Positions 46,301 to 61,300 of a stretch of DNA of 64,000 nt are shown here, in pieces; the first letter of the stretch is position 1, and each line of letters opens with the position of its first letter. The notes below the pieces were generated by a model. It was not told where the DNA came from. It did no database searches and saw only the letters and a list, made by a program, of their open reading frames with translations. The stretch comes from Tigriopus japonicus (Eukaryota > Arthropoda > Copepoda > Harpacticoida > Harpacticidae). The DNA lies in assembly GCA_010645155.1 (NCBI GenBank), contig CM021317.1:12800545-12864544 (forward strand), given 5' to 3'. The position numbers and the translations under genes are program-made.

Positions 46301-49300
46301 CAAGAATGAGGCTTTTGAGACGAATAACCAAGACATAAAAGCGGTTGTTTGGCTTCTAGTCAACTTTCGAATGGCTGGACGTGCGTGTCAAGGTGTCTTT
46401 CGAACGGCGCATTGTGAATTGTGAATTGTTTTTGACACGGCGATTTGTCTTGAGTGATTGTACATCAAGATATCTTTTTTCCACTTGCAAAGAGACATTG
46501 TTTGGAGTAAACACACGAGGAAGCTCGGCTCATGCATCCATTGTCAAAGTTAAAGCTCGATTTAGCTTAACGTCATCCCCAAGTGGAAAGCTCGCTATAC
46601 TGATAGTTTTTTGCTATTCACAGTTGAACACCCGGCATTTCATTAAAAGGGGTGTGTTTGCTTTTTGCCATGCTCGGGTAGAATGGCAATGTATTTGTTC
46701 CTTGTCCTGTCCTGTCTTGACCTATAAAGCGCGGAATCCCAAGCAAAAATGTTGAAAAACTGAAATCGAAATCACTGTTTCCCCTCCTCATAATAAATGG
46801 TAGGTTCAATCTTGACTTCAAGGTAGAATTTGGTGAAAAAAGGGAGTCAATTCATGTTTGAAATGGCCGTACCCTCCTCAACATTTCTTTTTCCAAGAGC
46901 TGCAGGTTTTCTGGTTTAAGCCACAGGAGTCAGTTTCAGGTCAAAACTCATCATTACTCTGGCAAACACCAAAGCCATTAACGCAGCCCCCTTTTCTTCA
47001 TTTTTGAGCAGCTTGTTCAGCCTCTTGAGATTTTTGAGGTTTCGGAGGACTTGGACCTACTGTGCCCAATACGTTTATGATAATCTCGATCATTTGTAAC
47101 TTACAAAGTTGGAGTGGGCAGGACGATAATTCACCTATTTGTACCGTGGTAAGCTTGACCATTTGTAGCATGATGGAGACGAGAAAGCGTAGCTAGACCA
47201 AGGAGTCATCATCAAGGCAACAGGTTCAACACATTTAAGGAACAAAGAAGGCGGAGCAACCGCATAGATTGGTTTTCAGGACCCCTCATGACCGGGACAA
47301 ATGAGGGCTTAAATCTTCTCAGTGGCTGTAAGGCAAGTCAAATGAGCGGTCTTCAAATCGTCTGGTCCAAATGGGTTCATTATTCAGGACGAACTTAATC
47401 TTAGAACATTTTTATGCTCATTTTGAGCATCCTCTCTTCAAAGAGAAAAACCTTCCGTTTTGAATTGGGTTATGCTCAAATGAGACTTTGGTCTTTGAAG
47501 TAATCCCGAAGCTTTGGCAGGATATCATTATTCCCGGAAAGTGGCGTTGACTTCAACATTGTGCGAGTCATTGAACGGTCTCTTATTAATGGCTATCTGG
47601 TGAAGGCCTTTGTCAAAATTTGGGCGGGTCTCGAAGTTGCAAAGTGTCGGTTGTTAACCAACCAAGACATTCCCATAACTTTTTTTTTAAAATGAACCTC
47701 CCTCTGGCAAAGAGCCTTGAAAGTATAAACATTCAAATACAGTCATTCAATAAAGGTAAAAAATTGAAGGAGCACTTGGGTTATGACTTGTTTACCAGAG
47801 AGGAATTCAGTTATTCACTATCTAATACCTCGATCAGATCTTCTTTAAAACCTGCCCAACTCAATGCTTTGAAATACAGCTCACTGTCAATGGTTGTTGT
47901 CGAAACAAATCATTAAATGCATATCACAAATTGAGCCACTCTTGTTCCACATCTCACGCATTAAAAGCCGGTAGACGACTGTCTGATCCAACGAGATAGA
48001 TACATCATCAAAAACATATGACTTTGAAATGGACAGATTCTTTGCCGAGGAACGATCTAGTCTAGATAAACAAGACTACTCTGAAGGCTCGCTCTTTTTG
48101 TCTTCTTGGAATGGAGTACCTACGTTCGAGGGCCTCCCTCAAGGAAGCAAACTTGATTCCAATGCCATTTGTGATCCTTTTTCAAGATATAGTCATTGGG
48201 GCTTCACCATTTTTGATGGATCCATTATTTCTTGAAGTCTATGAAAAGATAAAAGGGAAATCTTTGCGAGCCTCTTCTTTTCGGGTTTACTCGTCAACTT
48301 CAATCCCCAAAAGGGGACTACTACTACGTAGTACGTATCTTCTTCTGAGCTCGGGCTACTTGGAGTATTGCCGACAAATGTGCATTGGACCTTCTCTAGA
48401 CCTCTTATTTAAATAGCTGTCAAGACTTGGTCAATCCTGAAATAGTGTTTGCTCAAGTGAAAAAGTTCTCAAGAGAATGGCAAATTTAAAAGAGACTTGC
48501 CCTTTGTTTCTCGTCGTCCGAACATCACCTGCCTTGAAAAAAAAATCGAACATTTTCAGACGGCCTCAAGTTCAAGTCACCGAAATTAATTGGGAATTTG
48601 GAACAAAGGCTCATTGTGGATTAAATTGATTTCTCAAATGGGTCCAACCCACTTTTTCTGCCATCCTTTCATATACCCAGTAATCTCATGTTTTTATATC
48701 ATTAAGGAACAAGGAGGCCTTGACCAGCGCTGGGAATTGAACGAATCCCACAGATAGCCAACTAATTAAGGTCAAGCCTTCGAGATGAGATCACTGGGTG
48801 TCTCAGATATGCAAGACAAGCGCATTTTGATCGTCTGGGCGAAACTCAAGTCAAATACTTCATGAGATCTTGGCACGAACATCTAATTGGATGCAGAAGC
48901 ATTCACGAAGGTGATCTTGTTCTTAAATTATGTAGTACCACTTATTTGAAGATTCTCATCTCAAGCACGCCCCATAAATGCAATAAAAAGCTGCGGATAA
49001 TCAAATATTTTATCTTCTCTTTTGCTTTCTCATTCGCTTTCCGATTGGTGGTTCTAATCGAAGTGAGTCAGTCAGTGAACTAAAGGATGAGAAATGATGT
49101 TGGTCGTATCATTGAAATTGATTCTCTCCAACCTCGGATGTCTTGTTCTTATCATGTCGAGTGTGTCGGATCACGCCTCTATTTGAAGTCTAAGTGGTTA
49201 CGCCTTATTGGGTGAGGGTGAGCTAGCTGACGATATGAAAAATTCACTTGGTCATCCCGTCAAGATTAGCTCAATTTGGGCTGGAAGAAGAATATACAAA

Positions 49301-52300
49301 TAGAAAACGAGTCTTGTGAAACGAAACGTGTTGAGGAAGAACGTTGGTAAGCAATTTCATGTGATCCGAAGGAACGAAACATTTCACCAATCTCAGATTG
49401 TTCAATTGACCTTTGAAGTGCATCATAATTCCTCACAAAATCGATTACCTTCACGCCCATTCTTCTCTTTGGCGTAGAATTGAATCTCGATTGTAATTAA
49501 GGGATGATGCTCTTTCCACAGAATTCAATCCAATCCGAATTCATCAATAATCTCTTTGTGATAAATGAAGATGTTCACTCGCCTCGCGTGCTCTTGTATC
49601 TGGCTTACTTTTCGATTCGAATCGATTCCAAGAAAAACGGGACCTTTGCTCTGTTTTAAAACCTCTATGAATGCCAACTTAGCGAAAGGGAAAAAATCGG
49701 TAAGGTTTTCCTTGAAATGTCCAGTGTGTTCCCCCATTCGGAGAAGCAATTCCGAAGCAAATTGCCCGACGATATCGCACATTCCCTTCACCCCTCTTTC
49801 AAAGCAACTAGTACCAGTCCCACTTCTTCTTGTCTTACTAATACCACTATGTCCTTTTCCAAAGTCTTAAGCACCTTTATCTGTGCGATTTACGACGTTC
49901 ACTTTGCCTCGCCATTCCACTCGATAAGGCGCTTGCTTAGCTAGCCACATCAAAGGATCACTTTGGTGGTTAAATGCTCAAATCCCAATACATTACCAAC
50001 CTGATCTTGGGCTCTGGGCGAGGATCGTTCCCTTCACGGGGGAATCGGAGAAAAAATGCAAATAAAGCCCCGTAAATGACGGCCTAGTCCCCTTCGTAAA
50101 TATTTGTGTACATAAGAGGAAGAGAAAGAGAAAGGTGGACAGAGTGTCAATGGCTTTAGGAATATTTATTGACTGGCTCAGGACTGACGAATAAGCCCAA
50201 GTGAGGTTGAAAGAGAGAAAAGGCCCTTTGAAAGCGTTTCGAGTGGGCTAATGGACGATGGGATTTCCAACCCCATAGAATTTGCTCGGCTTCACCCTTT
50301 GCCCATCTGTTTGAGGCGCTTGGTAAGCAAACTCCGTTGTTCACTCACACTTAAGATAGATAGATGGATGGATGGATGGAAGGAGGATGAAACTGAAGGA
50401 GATACTTATGTACCGGTGATGAATTACTAACGACACCCTTGAGTGTGGAATATCAACCATTAGGTGAAACATTAGTGTTTGAGTATGCAAATGATCCCAC
50501 TTAAAGTCGATTCAACATTCGTAGAATGGCTTCAAATCCTGGCAAATGATGTGGATCCCCTCAAACCGAATCCCCCAATTTATAGACCAAATACTACGTA
50601 CTTATATATGGATCGTTTCATGGCATTCGTACACCGGCTTGATTAGTCAAGGCCGGGATCTTTCCCGTTTTGGTAAGATTGTTCAAATGCTTTTGGGGGT
50701 TCAAATTAACTTTTGAGCTGCTGGCTCTCGGGAGCGACGAAAATTTTAGATTTATGTCTTTTCGTTCGATCTCAGCACCTCCTCCTTTTCTTCTCTTTCA
50801 AAGACTCCTTGTTGCACTTGTTGTTCAACCAAGAACATTCATGTACTGTAGGTGCTCATGCTTTCCTTCTTGGCGATTCCACCAAGCTTCTATTAGGGAG
50901 TTTAGAATTGCGTAATGGGGGAGAGGTCCACTCGAAGTGGCATTTCATCCCCCAAATCGCCGAATCGAATGTAACCTTTGACTTGGATCAGAATACGCTT
51001 CTGAAAAGGCATCCGTCAATAGGTGAGCTAAATGCCATTCCAGTTACCCCCCCTCGAAGTGGTCGGTTGAGTGGTCCAACTCAATCTGCTCGTTGTGCCG
51101 AAAATCACGCTCACTTTGGAGCTTGAGCTCTTTCAATAGAGTTCCCAAGTGGGTTGGTCTGAGTCCTGGCCATACCAAACCATCATTACAACGATTTTGT
51201 AGAGCCTTCCAAAGATTTCTGTGTGATTTATAAGCCTCCAATTTGGTCAATTGTCTGTTCGAGGAGGGAATTTTGTCTGCTTGGTTGAAGCCCGTTTTTG
51301 GCTTCTCATTCCCCAGCTTTAGGGAAGGCTCGCTCACCTTTGGCATGTCCATCCAACGTACGTACTTGCAACATACTTCTACTACTAGCCGTTGGGTCGG
51401 TCTGGGCTCCGGACACAGAAGTATGACAAAGAAATTATGGTCAACCTATTTCTACATGTGCTCTGAAGCCCTCCGGTCAAAAAGAGCCCCCAACAAAAAT
51501 GCCCCCTTCTCGGCACGACCTCAAATACACGAAATGGGCTGATGAGTTCATAAAGGCGATTGACACATTCTGGTTTTCACTCCAATCCTCAATGCCACTC
51601 GCGTTTGTGAACAAAGTGGAAAGTGGCTCAACTCTTTACATGCTTCAGGGGAAAGATAAACCTCACCAACATCCATAAGAGGTTAAGGAGCAGAAGTCAG
51701 CCAATCGACGAGGCTCTAATCATAGTTTCATCTGATTTATGATGTTCAAGCACGCTTCAAATCTCCAATTTGAGATCCAGTCTTGATTACAAAGTACCTC
51801 ATTCTACCAATACATTGCGCGCATATGCACAGATAAGTGAGCATCAAACCCGTAACTTGATGAATCAAAAAGGGCCCTTTGAACGAGATGCTTTAACTTC
51901 AAGCTCAATTACCACGAGCTGATATCGCAGAGCCAGAATTCTGCTGACTCTAAAAGGTATTAATGCAGTATCCTTCAGACCTGAATAGATTGTAATTGGC
52001 ACCGCAGACCCGTCATCAAAAGAAGGGGACCAACTTCTTAACAATCGGGGAAAAAACCTGTGCTCGTTTCAATCTTGGCTTGGATCCCACCTACTGGAAT
52101 GATACCTTGGGTCTATTAGAGCAAGAGGGCGAAATGGCGATTTCAACATGAATCATGAACGAAGGAGACGCAAATGCAAACGCTCGTGTCATCGTTACAA
52201 TCCCGAGCAGGTTTTGAACGGTACGCTCCTTGAGCTTTTTCATGTGCTTCTCTTTTGCGGATGAGACTCAAGGCTAGAGATGCATTGACATCATTAACGC

Positions 52301-55300
52301 CCGTCCAAAATTGAAATCTGGGCTTCAAAATGATTCCACTTCGATGGACATCAATAGACATTGCCACCTAGGTATATGATTCAAGACGGCATTCCTTGTG
52401 GGAAATTGATTCGGCCTGTGGCAAATATAACATGGGCCAAATGTCGCGATGAATGTTACGCAGACAGACAATGGAAACGAGCGTCGTTTTCCCTAAGTGC
52501 AAATTTCGCATGTCAGTTCTTTGTCTGCGGATTTCTGGCCACTCATCAAATGATGCTTCGGTTATCATTATAGTGCGAAAAGAGAAACGAATAGAAGACC
52601 TGCACTTTGCCTTCCCAGCAAATATGAACAGAACGGAGCTCATCCAGATCATCAGGAGAAAGAGTGATTGGGAAAAAAGAGGAAATGAAAGCCTCTTTTG
52701 TGCCGAAGAAGGTTCAAGAGTTTATCAATGGCATTTCTTCAATGCTCTATCTAGATACATTCTTCTTCTTCTTCTTCTTTTTCCCCTCTTGACTTGTTGT
52801 GCCTGTCAATGGCTGAATTATTGGCCTATTGTTCACTGACACTTGAGGACATGAAATGCTCCAGATATCAGTCTCTTGATTAACTACCTCGTTACAAATA
52901 GTACTTTTCCTCCTTTGTTCCCTCTTGGCTAAGGTTGATTTCGATTGCTATGCTCTCTTAGATCTCTAAAACCTCTTGGACAAGCTCTCACACTTCATAC
53001 CTAGTGTATGTACCTGGAGAGGAAGGCATTTGTATGCACGACGGTCTCCCATTCAATCAGTTATGCAAAACCATCGGAAACTTGTTTTGACAGAAAATGC
53101 CAAAAGCCATCTCCACTCACTCACCGATGGTTTTGAATTCCAACGAGAATTACATCATGCTGGTCGTTCTGCTTTTTCCGCTTTGACCAATAACATAAGG
53201 AAGCCATTTTGACTATGCACAGGCGTTCTATGGGTATTCTGCAATAGAAGGACCAAGATTTTTAGTCGCCAACCAACCTTACCAACCTGAATTTGGTTCT
53301 CAGAACATTGGGTTAGAGCTCTCTGCTTTGCCTTCTTTCTTTGTGTATGTGCAAGAGGCAACCAAATGACAAGTCTGCCCAAGTTAGCACCAAGTGTTGT
53401 AAGAATGGCTTTGGAATTTTGCATCTCATGCATCTCATCAATTTTAATAATGCCATCGGTCTCAATGGCATTCAAGATCGATTTTTGGCCTCCGAGGAAT
53501 GACGAGTCGTGTTCTTCCCGCTCATCTCGGAATTGCTGATGATGTCTGCTGCCTCCAAGGGCAAAATGACGAATAAGTCACGTGTTCAACTCAAGAATCA
53601 TGATGTTTGTGATCCAATGAATCAGGATGGAATCTGCATTTTGCTAGTTATTCTTGGGAAGAGGGACACTAATGTTCACTGATCTTCCAACCACTGATTC
53701 ATGGCGAATGGGAAGGTTTTTTAAGCGAAGCTCTAATCAGGTCTGGATCTTTCTTTCCGATGCATTTCTCTTACGATGTTGTGGTTTCAAAGACATCTGA
53801 GCATTGAAGCTCAGGAATTTATGAGCACTCTTAACGTGTGGAACACGAGTTTTCAATACAAGAATCATGTTATTGCCACTTAGCTTAGTGATTGTATCAT
53901 GGTTGATGTTTCTTTTTCTTGCAGACGGGTCACACAGCCCTTCAGCGAGCAGCCTCGGAAGGTCATTTGGAGGTCGTGAAACAATTGATCGAAAGATCAT
54001 CTGCCATCGATCATCAGGACGAAGTGGTAAGAACTTGAGAAGATTAAGAATATATTTCTTGGAGCCTGGAGCATTAAGGAATCAAGTGGAAATAAGTTAC
54101 TTTGACCACTTGAAGCAAACAGCTACTCAAACATCGTGGCTGGAAATTTAGCCCTGCAACAGCTTGTGTTTAAGTTCGAATGAGTTATTTGCATAGCCTC
54201 TATTTGGACGTAATTAAGAGCCGTGGAGGCATTTTGAAGCTGTTTTGATGAAGACAATTTTCTTACAAGTGATTAAAATTCCTTGCATATGAATGGACAA
54301 TAAAGGGGTTGAAAATGAGTTAAATGAGATGGACGAGGTTACAATTAGCGAGCTTGATTTTAGAGGTGTCTGCTGGCCTCAACCATCTTTACGTTCTGAT
54401 GACCCATTGCTATGAGCTAATATTTCGACATTCATTGAAGCTTTTTAACTGCCCAGAAACCTTTAGAAACCTCTCTGATGCCCTGCCTTGAATGCAGAAT
54501 GATTTAAAGTTCAGAAGCCACTTTTGTCCGGAATGTGGTGGCAATTCCGTCCTCATCCTTTACGAACTTTTTGTCTTGCTTGAAGGGAGGCGGAAGAATC
54601 CCTGTAATTAAAGGTTCAAAAAGGAAGTGAGAAAGTGAAAAGGACCACGATTCACAGGCTGGTCTGCCTTATAGACATGTACTGCTCCATGCATCCACGA
54701 TCATAATGACCTCGTATGCATTAAACTTGTTCACCTCCATGTCAAAATATAACAATCACCCGCAATGGAATCCTTCCTCTTAACTAGAGATTGATCTTTT
54801 GGAAAGAAGGTATAACAAAAAATCGGGCTGTCTTCAACTTACTTGGACCTGAAAGGAGCTTTGGAAAACTCTCCAAGACTGGTTCACTACAGGCTCCGGT
54901 TAAAAGGTACTTTGCCGACGTCAGTTTCTTCGAGAATAGGGGATTTTTATGGCATCTCTTATCGGTGGTGTGAATCTCTCGTTTTGTTTCTCAAATCCAC
55001 CCTTGTACTGCCACTAATTAAATTACAGGTTTCTGTGGTTCTGACTAGCATATTACTGACAAATCTTTGGTTGGTTGTTGGTTGGACCTTTTTGAAACCA
55101 GCTCGGAGTATCAAAGAGTACTTGTAGATCAGATCCAATCATGGAATGAAATCTTCACGCCTTGATTCTCGAAATGGAGTTACTAGCACCATTGCAGAAG
55201 CACGTTGTTCACATTTCAGTGAGGTGTCCGAGCCCAATTTAAATATCACCTACCGAACGAAACCACTCGCACATTTTATCTTGTAATCGCTAAGACCAGT

Positions 55301-58300
55301 TGCAAATGTAAGGGGGACAACACCATCATCTTTGACTAGCTAACTTGAAATGGAAATCTTGCCAAGTCATGACCAAGTTGGACTAATGCTCAAAAGTCCA
55401 ATAACTGGCGCAGGATGGGCACAATGGTGTACAGGGAATCTTGGATACCATTGGTGATACAGATAACGTGTGTTAGACACCATGTGTTTATGCTAGTTAG
55501 GGTTACACATCCGTGTCTCACAGGTTGGTGATCACAAATCCCAGTGTCGGTGATACCGAAAGGGAAGTCATATTCATAAATTTCAATTCGATTCACGCGA
55601 ATACCATGCGAGCTACTTGACGAGATGGCATCAAATATTACGCTCCGAGTGAATTTGCTACTAACTTGCGTGATGGAACGAAATGAATCCCTAAGCCGAG
55701 ATCCATGTATCAACTCAGAGAACTAGCGAGTGTAGTGCTTGGTTGTATGTGACCGCAACGGTTCTTGAACTCAATGACTAGGATCATTGCAAGAATTTTA
55801 ATGAGGCTCGAACCTGAGAACCTGATAGTTTCTCTGTTAGACGAGTCGTCTTGATTGGGAGAGCCATAAAAGACGATTTTTGCCAAGTGGAGATATGTTT
55901 CCCTACCCTGATCAGAGTGCAGTACTCTCTTCTCTAGAGGCATCTTCTCTTGAGGACAAACAAGAACTGTAATGATGCTCAAGCTGCGAGATAAATGGAT
56001 GGATGGTGCCAAAAAAGACGCCTCTTACCCTCTCTTGGTTTCTTTGGGATGGGGACAATTGACCAAGTCTAGTCGTGCTATTGAGTGCCTAATTATGCAT
56101 GAAGTCAGATTCCATTTAACCATTAGATAAAATCAAACCATCATTCATGACCTAAAGAAATAAAAAAAGAAGAATATATTGGCAATTCAAGTTCCATGAG
56201 TGCCCTTTATGGCCTTAAACCAAGGACATTCCTTTGAAATGTCAACCCTATCTTTCGAGAGAAGAGTCCTTCACATCAAACTTTTCAAACGACAATGGCC
56301 GATCTTTATGGAGTTGTATTGGCTAGTTGGAAATAAAAAGAAATAACCCCAAACTGCAAAGAAGAATCCCTTCTAATTTTGCCACCCAAGAAGATAGGAA
56401 AGATACATGGGCGTTGGAAAACTAACCCGATCATCAGTGTAATTTTTAAGTCATTTCGATTAGTGGACTGGATTGAAAAACATAGATTCAAGCACTTTAA
56501 ATAGCTAAACTATGTTTGCAAAATATATTCGAGGCTGATACGTCTAATTCTAGACCACTCGTAATACGCAGGGTATGTATATCTGCACTTCGATCAGAAA
56601 GCGTCTGTATTGTTACAAGGATTGTGAAAGGATTGATCTCAAGTTGTTGGAAGATGTTCCTATCCCATCTGACGATCATTTCAATCCAAAGAAATGAGGA
56701 AATCGCATCTTGACTCGAACAACAGACCTTGTACCAACAATCATGCATGCCACCGTTTTGAAGGTTTTTTTGCATCGCTACCAAAATACGGAAATTTCAC
56801 AATCGATTGATAATGGGAGTGATGGGACTGATATTGGACTCATGGCTGGGCATCTTTTTCGAATGCCAAGTGACGCTCCTCAGTTCGTAGCCACACAGTT
56901 AGATTGAGCTTCCTTCCTTGGACTGTTTGGACAACAGTCATTCATGATCAAGATATGGAGGAGGAAGACAATCTCATTCTCCTTCAAGATTGGTTTTTTG
57001 TGCGTGTTGTCACTGTCCGCAGATTGAAAAACGATGTGCATGATTGGAAAACAAGCAAAAGATGTGGACTTTCGAACACTCCAAGGCTTCTCCGTTTAAG
57101 TGTTTTGGATTGGAAAACTGCCGTTTATCGTAAATAATAATTTGTAAATTGACGCAGTGATGGACCAAAAGGGTTCACGTCCGAATGAACCGGTCAAAAC
57201 ATTACACATAAGTTTTGATTGGGTTGAGCAGGCAGGGCAGTAGATATTGCTGCTAAATGAAAACATTTTCAAAGAAGCTTGTTCTTCAAAGTCTTTGTGT
57301 GCCTCCGGTTTTGAAAGGTTGTACCGAAACCGAGAGTCAATCGTGATTTTCGGTTCATCACTAACTCCATCCCATTCCGCTTTGATCCATGAGGAGAATC
57401 TCAGCGCTGGCAATCTGCAATCTGACCGTCTCCCTCTCCCTTCAATTCATGAACCTGCCAATAAAATTATGAAATTATCTTCTCAAGCTTATTTATGACC
57501 TCCCCATTGATTTAGCCTGAAGCATGAGAGAACCTTTACGACCAAAGCGATCGATGCTAGAGATGTTGATTATTGTAACGAAATGGGAGCCGGTCCACAT
57601 AATTTGAATTGTTTGTATGATGATGTCGAATAATCCATCTTCAGAGACCCACCAGATTTCAGGGTGATTATCGCCACCTATAATTAGCTCAAGCCATGCA
57701 CAGCAGAGACATCATTTCTCTCTCTCTTTTTCCTCGTTGTGCTCATTTCTGCCTTTGTTGCCCATTCGGACGTGTGTGCTGTCTTTCGACTGATAATAAC
57801 TACCACGGTATCCCTTCATAGATTCTACATTGAGGACGTTAGGCTCAAAACCAAGGGACCATGGGAAGGAGAAGGGGAGGTGGTAATTCTAGAATAGAGA
57901 TAATGAGATCGCTGACAGAGCTTTTTCTATATTTCAAGCTTTAATTGGTTTGGGAAACCAGCCCAACCGATAACATCGGTGACTACATACGTTTTACGTG
58001 AGCGAGTGAGAGCGCCAACAACAGCAGAGCTTCTGTGATGATTTCATTTGAGATCTCAGAAGAACGGCCAAGTACGTACGTACGTACGTCGTAGTCCCCA
58101 TAATTTCGTTTCCGTTCAGATTTGAAGAGGAACTTGGGGGGATTGAGCCACAGATTTTCCACATTTAAGTTGCCGAGATCGAGACTAGTTAATTATGGTT
58201 CTGAAATGGATTGGTATGCAGCCATTGGAGAGAGTTTGATTGGAAATCGTCATTACGTTGAGGTGTAACTTGCTTTGAACGAAACGACAATGTGGGGGAA

Positions 58301-61300
58301 AAATCATGTGAAAAGATTTCTCGTTGTTAATTGGATGGTGACATCTGTTGAAGACTGGATTATTTATGAGCATGGCGATTGAAGCTAATTTGCAAACAAC
58401 AAAAGAAACAATTTCCTCAACTCCTCGGCCCAATGGCTGGTTCTTTATGCATGACGTTTGTCGACAATATCTATTATTATTACCAGTGCCATTACCATTA
58501 TTATGATTATTATTATTCACCAGCTCATTTCCACTTGCGAGAGAAAACCTCTGAAAATGAAAGAAGCCGCATGAGGCCTCATTAAAGAATGCCAATTGAA
58601 AGCCAACCGAACCTTAAAAAGGGCCATCATTTCCTCTGCCCCTCGTATTGTGCCCATGAACAACCTTCCCATCCCGTCATGTTTTGCTCTTCGTCACTTG
58701 AGTTCCATTTGCATCCTGATCTCACATTGTGTCTTCAACTTCAATTTCAGCATGGGAACACTGCCCTCCATGAGGCCGCGTGGAAAGGATTTAGCCGAAC
58801 GGTGGAATTTTTATGCAAGAGCAAATCCAATTACTATTTGAGGAATCGCGGAGGATTTTCGCCCTTACATCTGTGCTGTCAAAATGGACATAACGAAACG
58901 TGTCGGATGCTTCTCCGAGCCGGTTGCAAGCCCAATATCAAAAATAATGTGAGTCATGTCCAGCCACTCTTGAAACTGATACCCCATAAATTGAGCATAT
59001 GTTGTTCACCCTCAATCCATGTTCATACTTACGTATGTACGAATGAAGTCGCTCACGTCGAGTTCACTGATCAGTTACTAAGCATGCAATCAGAAACGAA
59101 GCGAGAAGCAATCGGAATACGAACGAAGTATGATCGCAATAAGTACAAAATGAGTTGGTCGCTTTTGCTCGAAGGTGTATTGCAATTCCGACTCATGCAT
59201 GGCCCTTCTTATCGCTATAATCCGGATTGTTTCATTGTTCAAAGGATTAAGACGACCGAAGGGCTGGAAGAACCAACGGACATCACACAAAGTGACCATG
59301 AAACGAGCTCTTCTCTGTGTCGAGTATGTTCGTTCATCCCTTGGTTCGTTCGTCATGTCACACGAGATATCCAGAGCAAATCTTGACCTGATTTCATAGA
59401 CAATCACGGAACTACAATCCGGTCTTAGGAAAGTTTTGGTTCAAACCACTCAAAGACCTCGGAGAGAAATTCTAAGCCCTTCTCTCGCAGATCGTGTCCT
59501 CTACGGTCGCCGTCTTGAAGATGAAATGTCTTTCTCCCACCATTAGCACGTTTATCTCCAAAGAAGATCTCAGAATGGGATGGATTTCTTCCCAAGCTCA
59601 TTGTCAGTTCACGTCGTCGAACTTGGTACACCGTGCAATGGTCATTTCATTGTTTCTGACATTACCATGGAAAAAAACTCGCCCTCTTTTACGCTAATAC
59701 CATTGGACACGGTTCGGAAGAAAATGAATGCCTCCAAGAGTGAAATTGAATTTTCTTTCCGTCGCTTGTCGGTATGACGGTTACCTGTGATAGTAATGCC
59801 ATTCAAATCTTGATGAATGTTATTGTTATTTTTTTTCTTCCTCACGAGCCCAACCTTGCCTTTGGACTTCCTCACCTTTTAACAACAGCTTTGTCAGAGA
59901 GGATTATCCTGCATCAAAACATCATGTCAGGCTTCTGTTTGAAGGCATTAGCCGTAGACAATCGTTCCTCATCTCAAAGATTCTTGTGACACTGCAAGTC
60001 TCTTTCGTTGTAAAGTTCTCGGATGTTGCCTAGTATGCAAACAAAAAAAGTGATGTATGTGACAAGTTCGAATAGAGAGAGTTTGTACGAAGTCCTGAAT
60101 GTTTCTGTCTGCCAAAACAACCTATTTGCAACGACTGCAACAAAGCACGAAGAAATGGCTGAAACGAAGAGAGATCGTCGTCCGTCCTGCCGTTATATTA
60201 TATCATTTGAAGCTTCAATGTTTAAAACAAACTCCTTCACTTTCCTTGAGGTCCCATAAAACCATCAGGGTTACCATTCCAGCTGTGCACCTGGCTACCC
60301 TCACCCTTTGAAGCTTGAGTAACAACCATCTCTTGGTTCATGGCTTTGGCCGTGACGACAATGGGCCAACGTGCTTGAGTGGTGGGATAAAACAGGGTCG
60401 TTGAGAAATTTTATTGTCCTGGGTTGAGCATCATCTTTCAGTTTTAAAGCTGTCCGTGTAGGACGCAAATGATACATTTCTTTTACCACGCTTATTGTGC
60501 AAAAATTGCAAGAGTTCAAAAAACCTCCCTCAAACGCGATTGAACACCGTGTGTTGACCAAGATGTTTTTCGAGCTCCATTTAAAAAAAAAATTCGGTGA
60601 TGTTATGTAGTCTAGAAATAATGAATGGATTTTGCACCCCACTACCGAGGGCTCTGAAAATGGCGTTCATAATTTTGCGAAACAAAGGATTCTCTTGTCA
60701 GACACTCCTCAATTAGAAACTAGCTTCCCTAGTGTTTCCAGCGTCAACTTGCTACGAAACGAGCCCTTGTTGGACGATTTCGCTTGTTCAGCTCAAAGAA
60801 AAATGTTTCCATCTGTCTACTGTGTAATGCATGATTACCCGGAAAAATGTCTGCACTCTTTTAATGTTGGTCATATCTCCGTCAAGAAGACGTTTTGCAA
60901 TTTCATCGCATGTTGAATGAATCTCGACGAGTTCTTTTTATAAATCTTTGTCTGAACTGAACTCCAACCGGGGCTCCTCATGCATCAACTGGTCGTCTCT
61001 TTTTCTTTTGTCTGACCCCTTTCTTCATTAGAAAACGCTTTGATCTTCAGCATGAAATTCCTGAACTTTGCCAGAAAGAGAAATTGAAGTTTACAGATAA
61101 GGATCAATTCTCAGAACCGCTCCTCATTGCCAACACTTGATGTGCAAAAATGGAGACTCTACGTATTATTAGAAACAACATTAACATTACATCTTTCAAA
61201 GAAGATAGACGCTTTTGAACTTTGCCGCTTAAGTCATTTTCCAAGTAAGTCCCTAGTGTTAATTCAATTACAATGTCTGACGTCGCACTATCTACAATAC

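Larger units (their letters stand above)
40707..53924 (+). other. ANKRD6-like intron 2 (13.2 kb)
   Basis: Donor GACTTT|GTAAGT and acceptor TTGCAG. No mobile element or nested gene is recognisable. It carries a CA repeat at 41049-41072, GATG repeats near 50360-50382 and a nested hairpin at about 48676-48798. Its length and lack of repeats would fit regulatory content, but nothing specific is visible. Confidence 0.6.

Noticed and set aside
46381..46755. 124-codon open frame in ankyrin intron 2
   Set aside because: Composition looks random, with no motif or conserved pattern and no support from splice sites.
48710..48780. tRNA gene on the minus strand suggested by GTTCAATTCCC
   Set aside because: No matching acceptor stem, anticodon arm or standard T stem could be drawn; kept only as a structured repeat.
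58589..59386. 265-codon single-exon gene
   Set aside because: Only 58751-58948 has ankyrin sequence, bounded by exact AG and GT sites. The flanking frame is intronic read-through with poor composition, though an alternative upstream start cannot be fully excluded.
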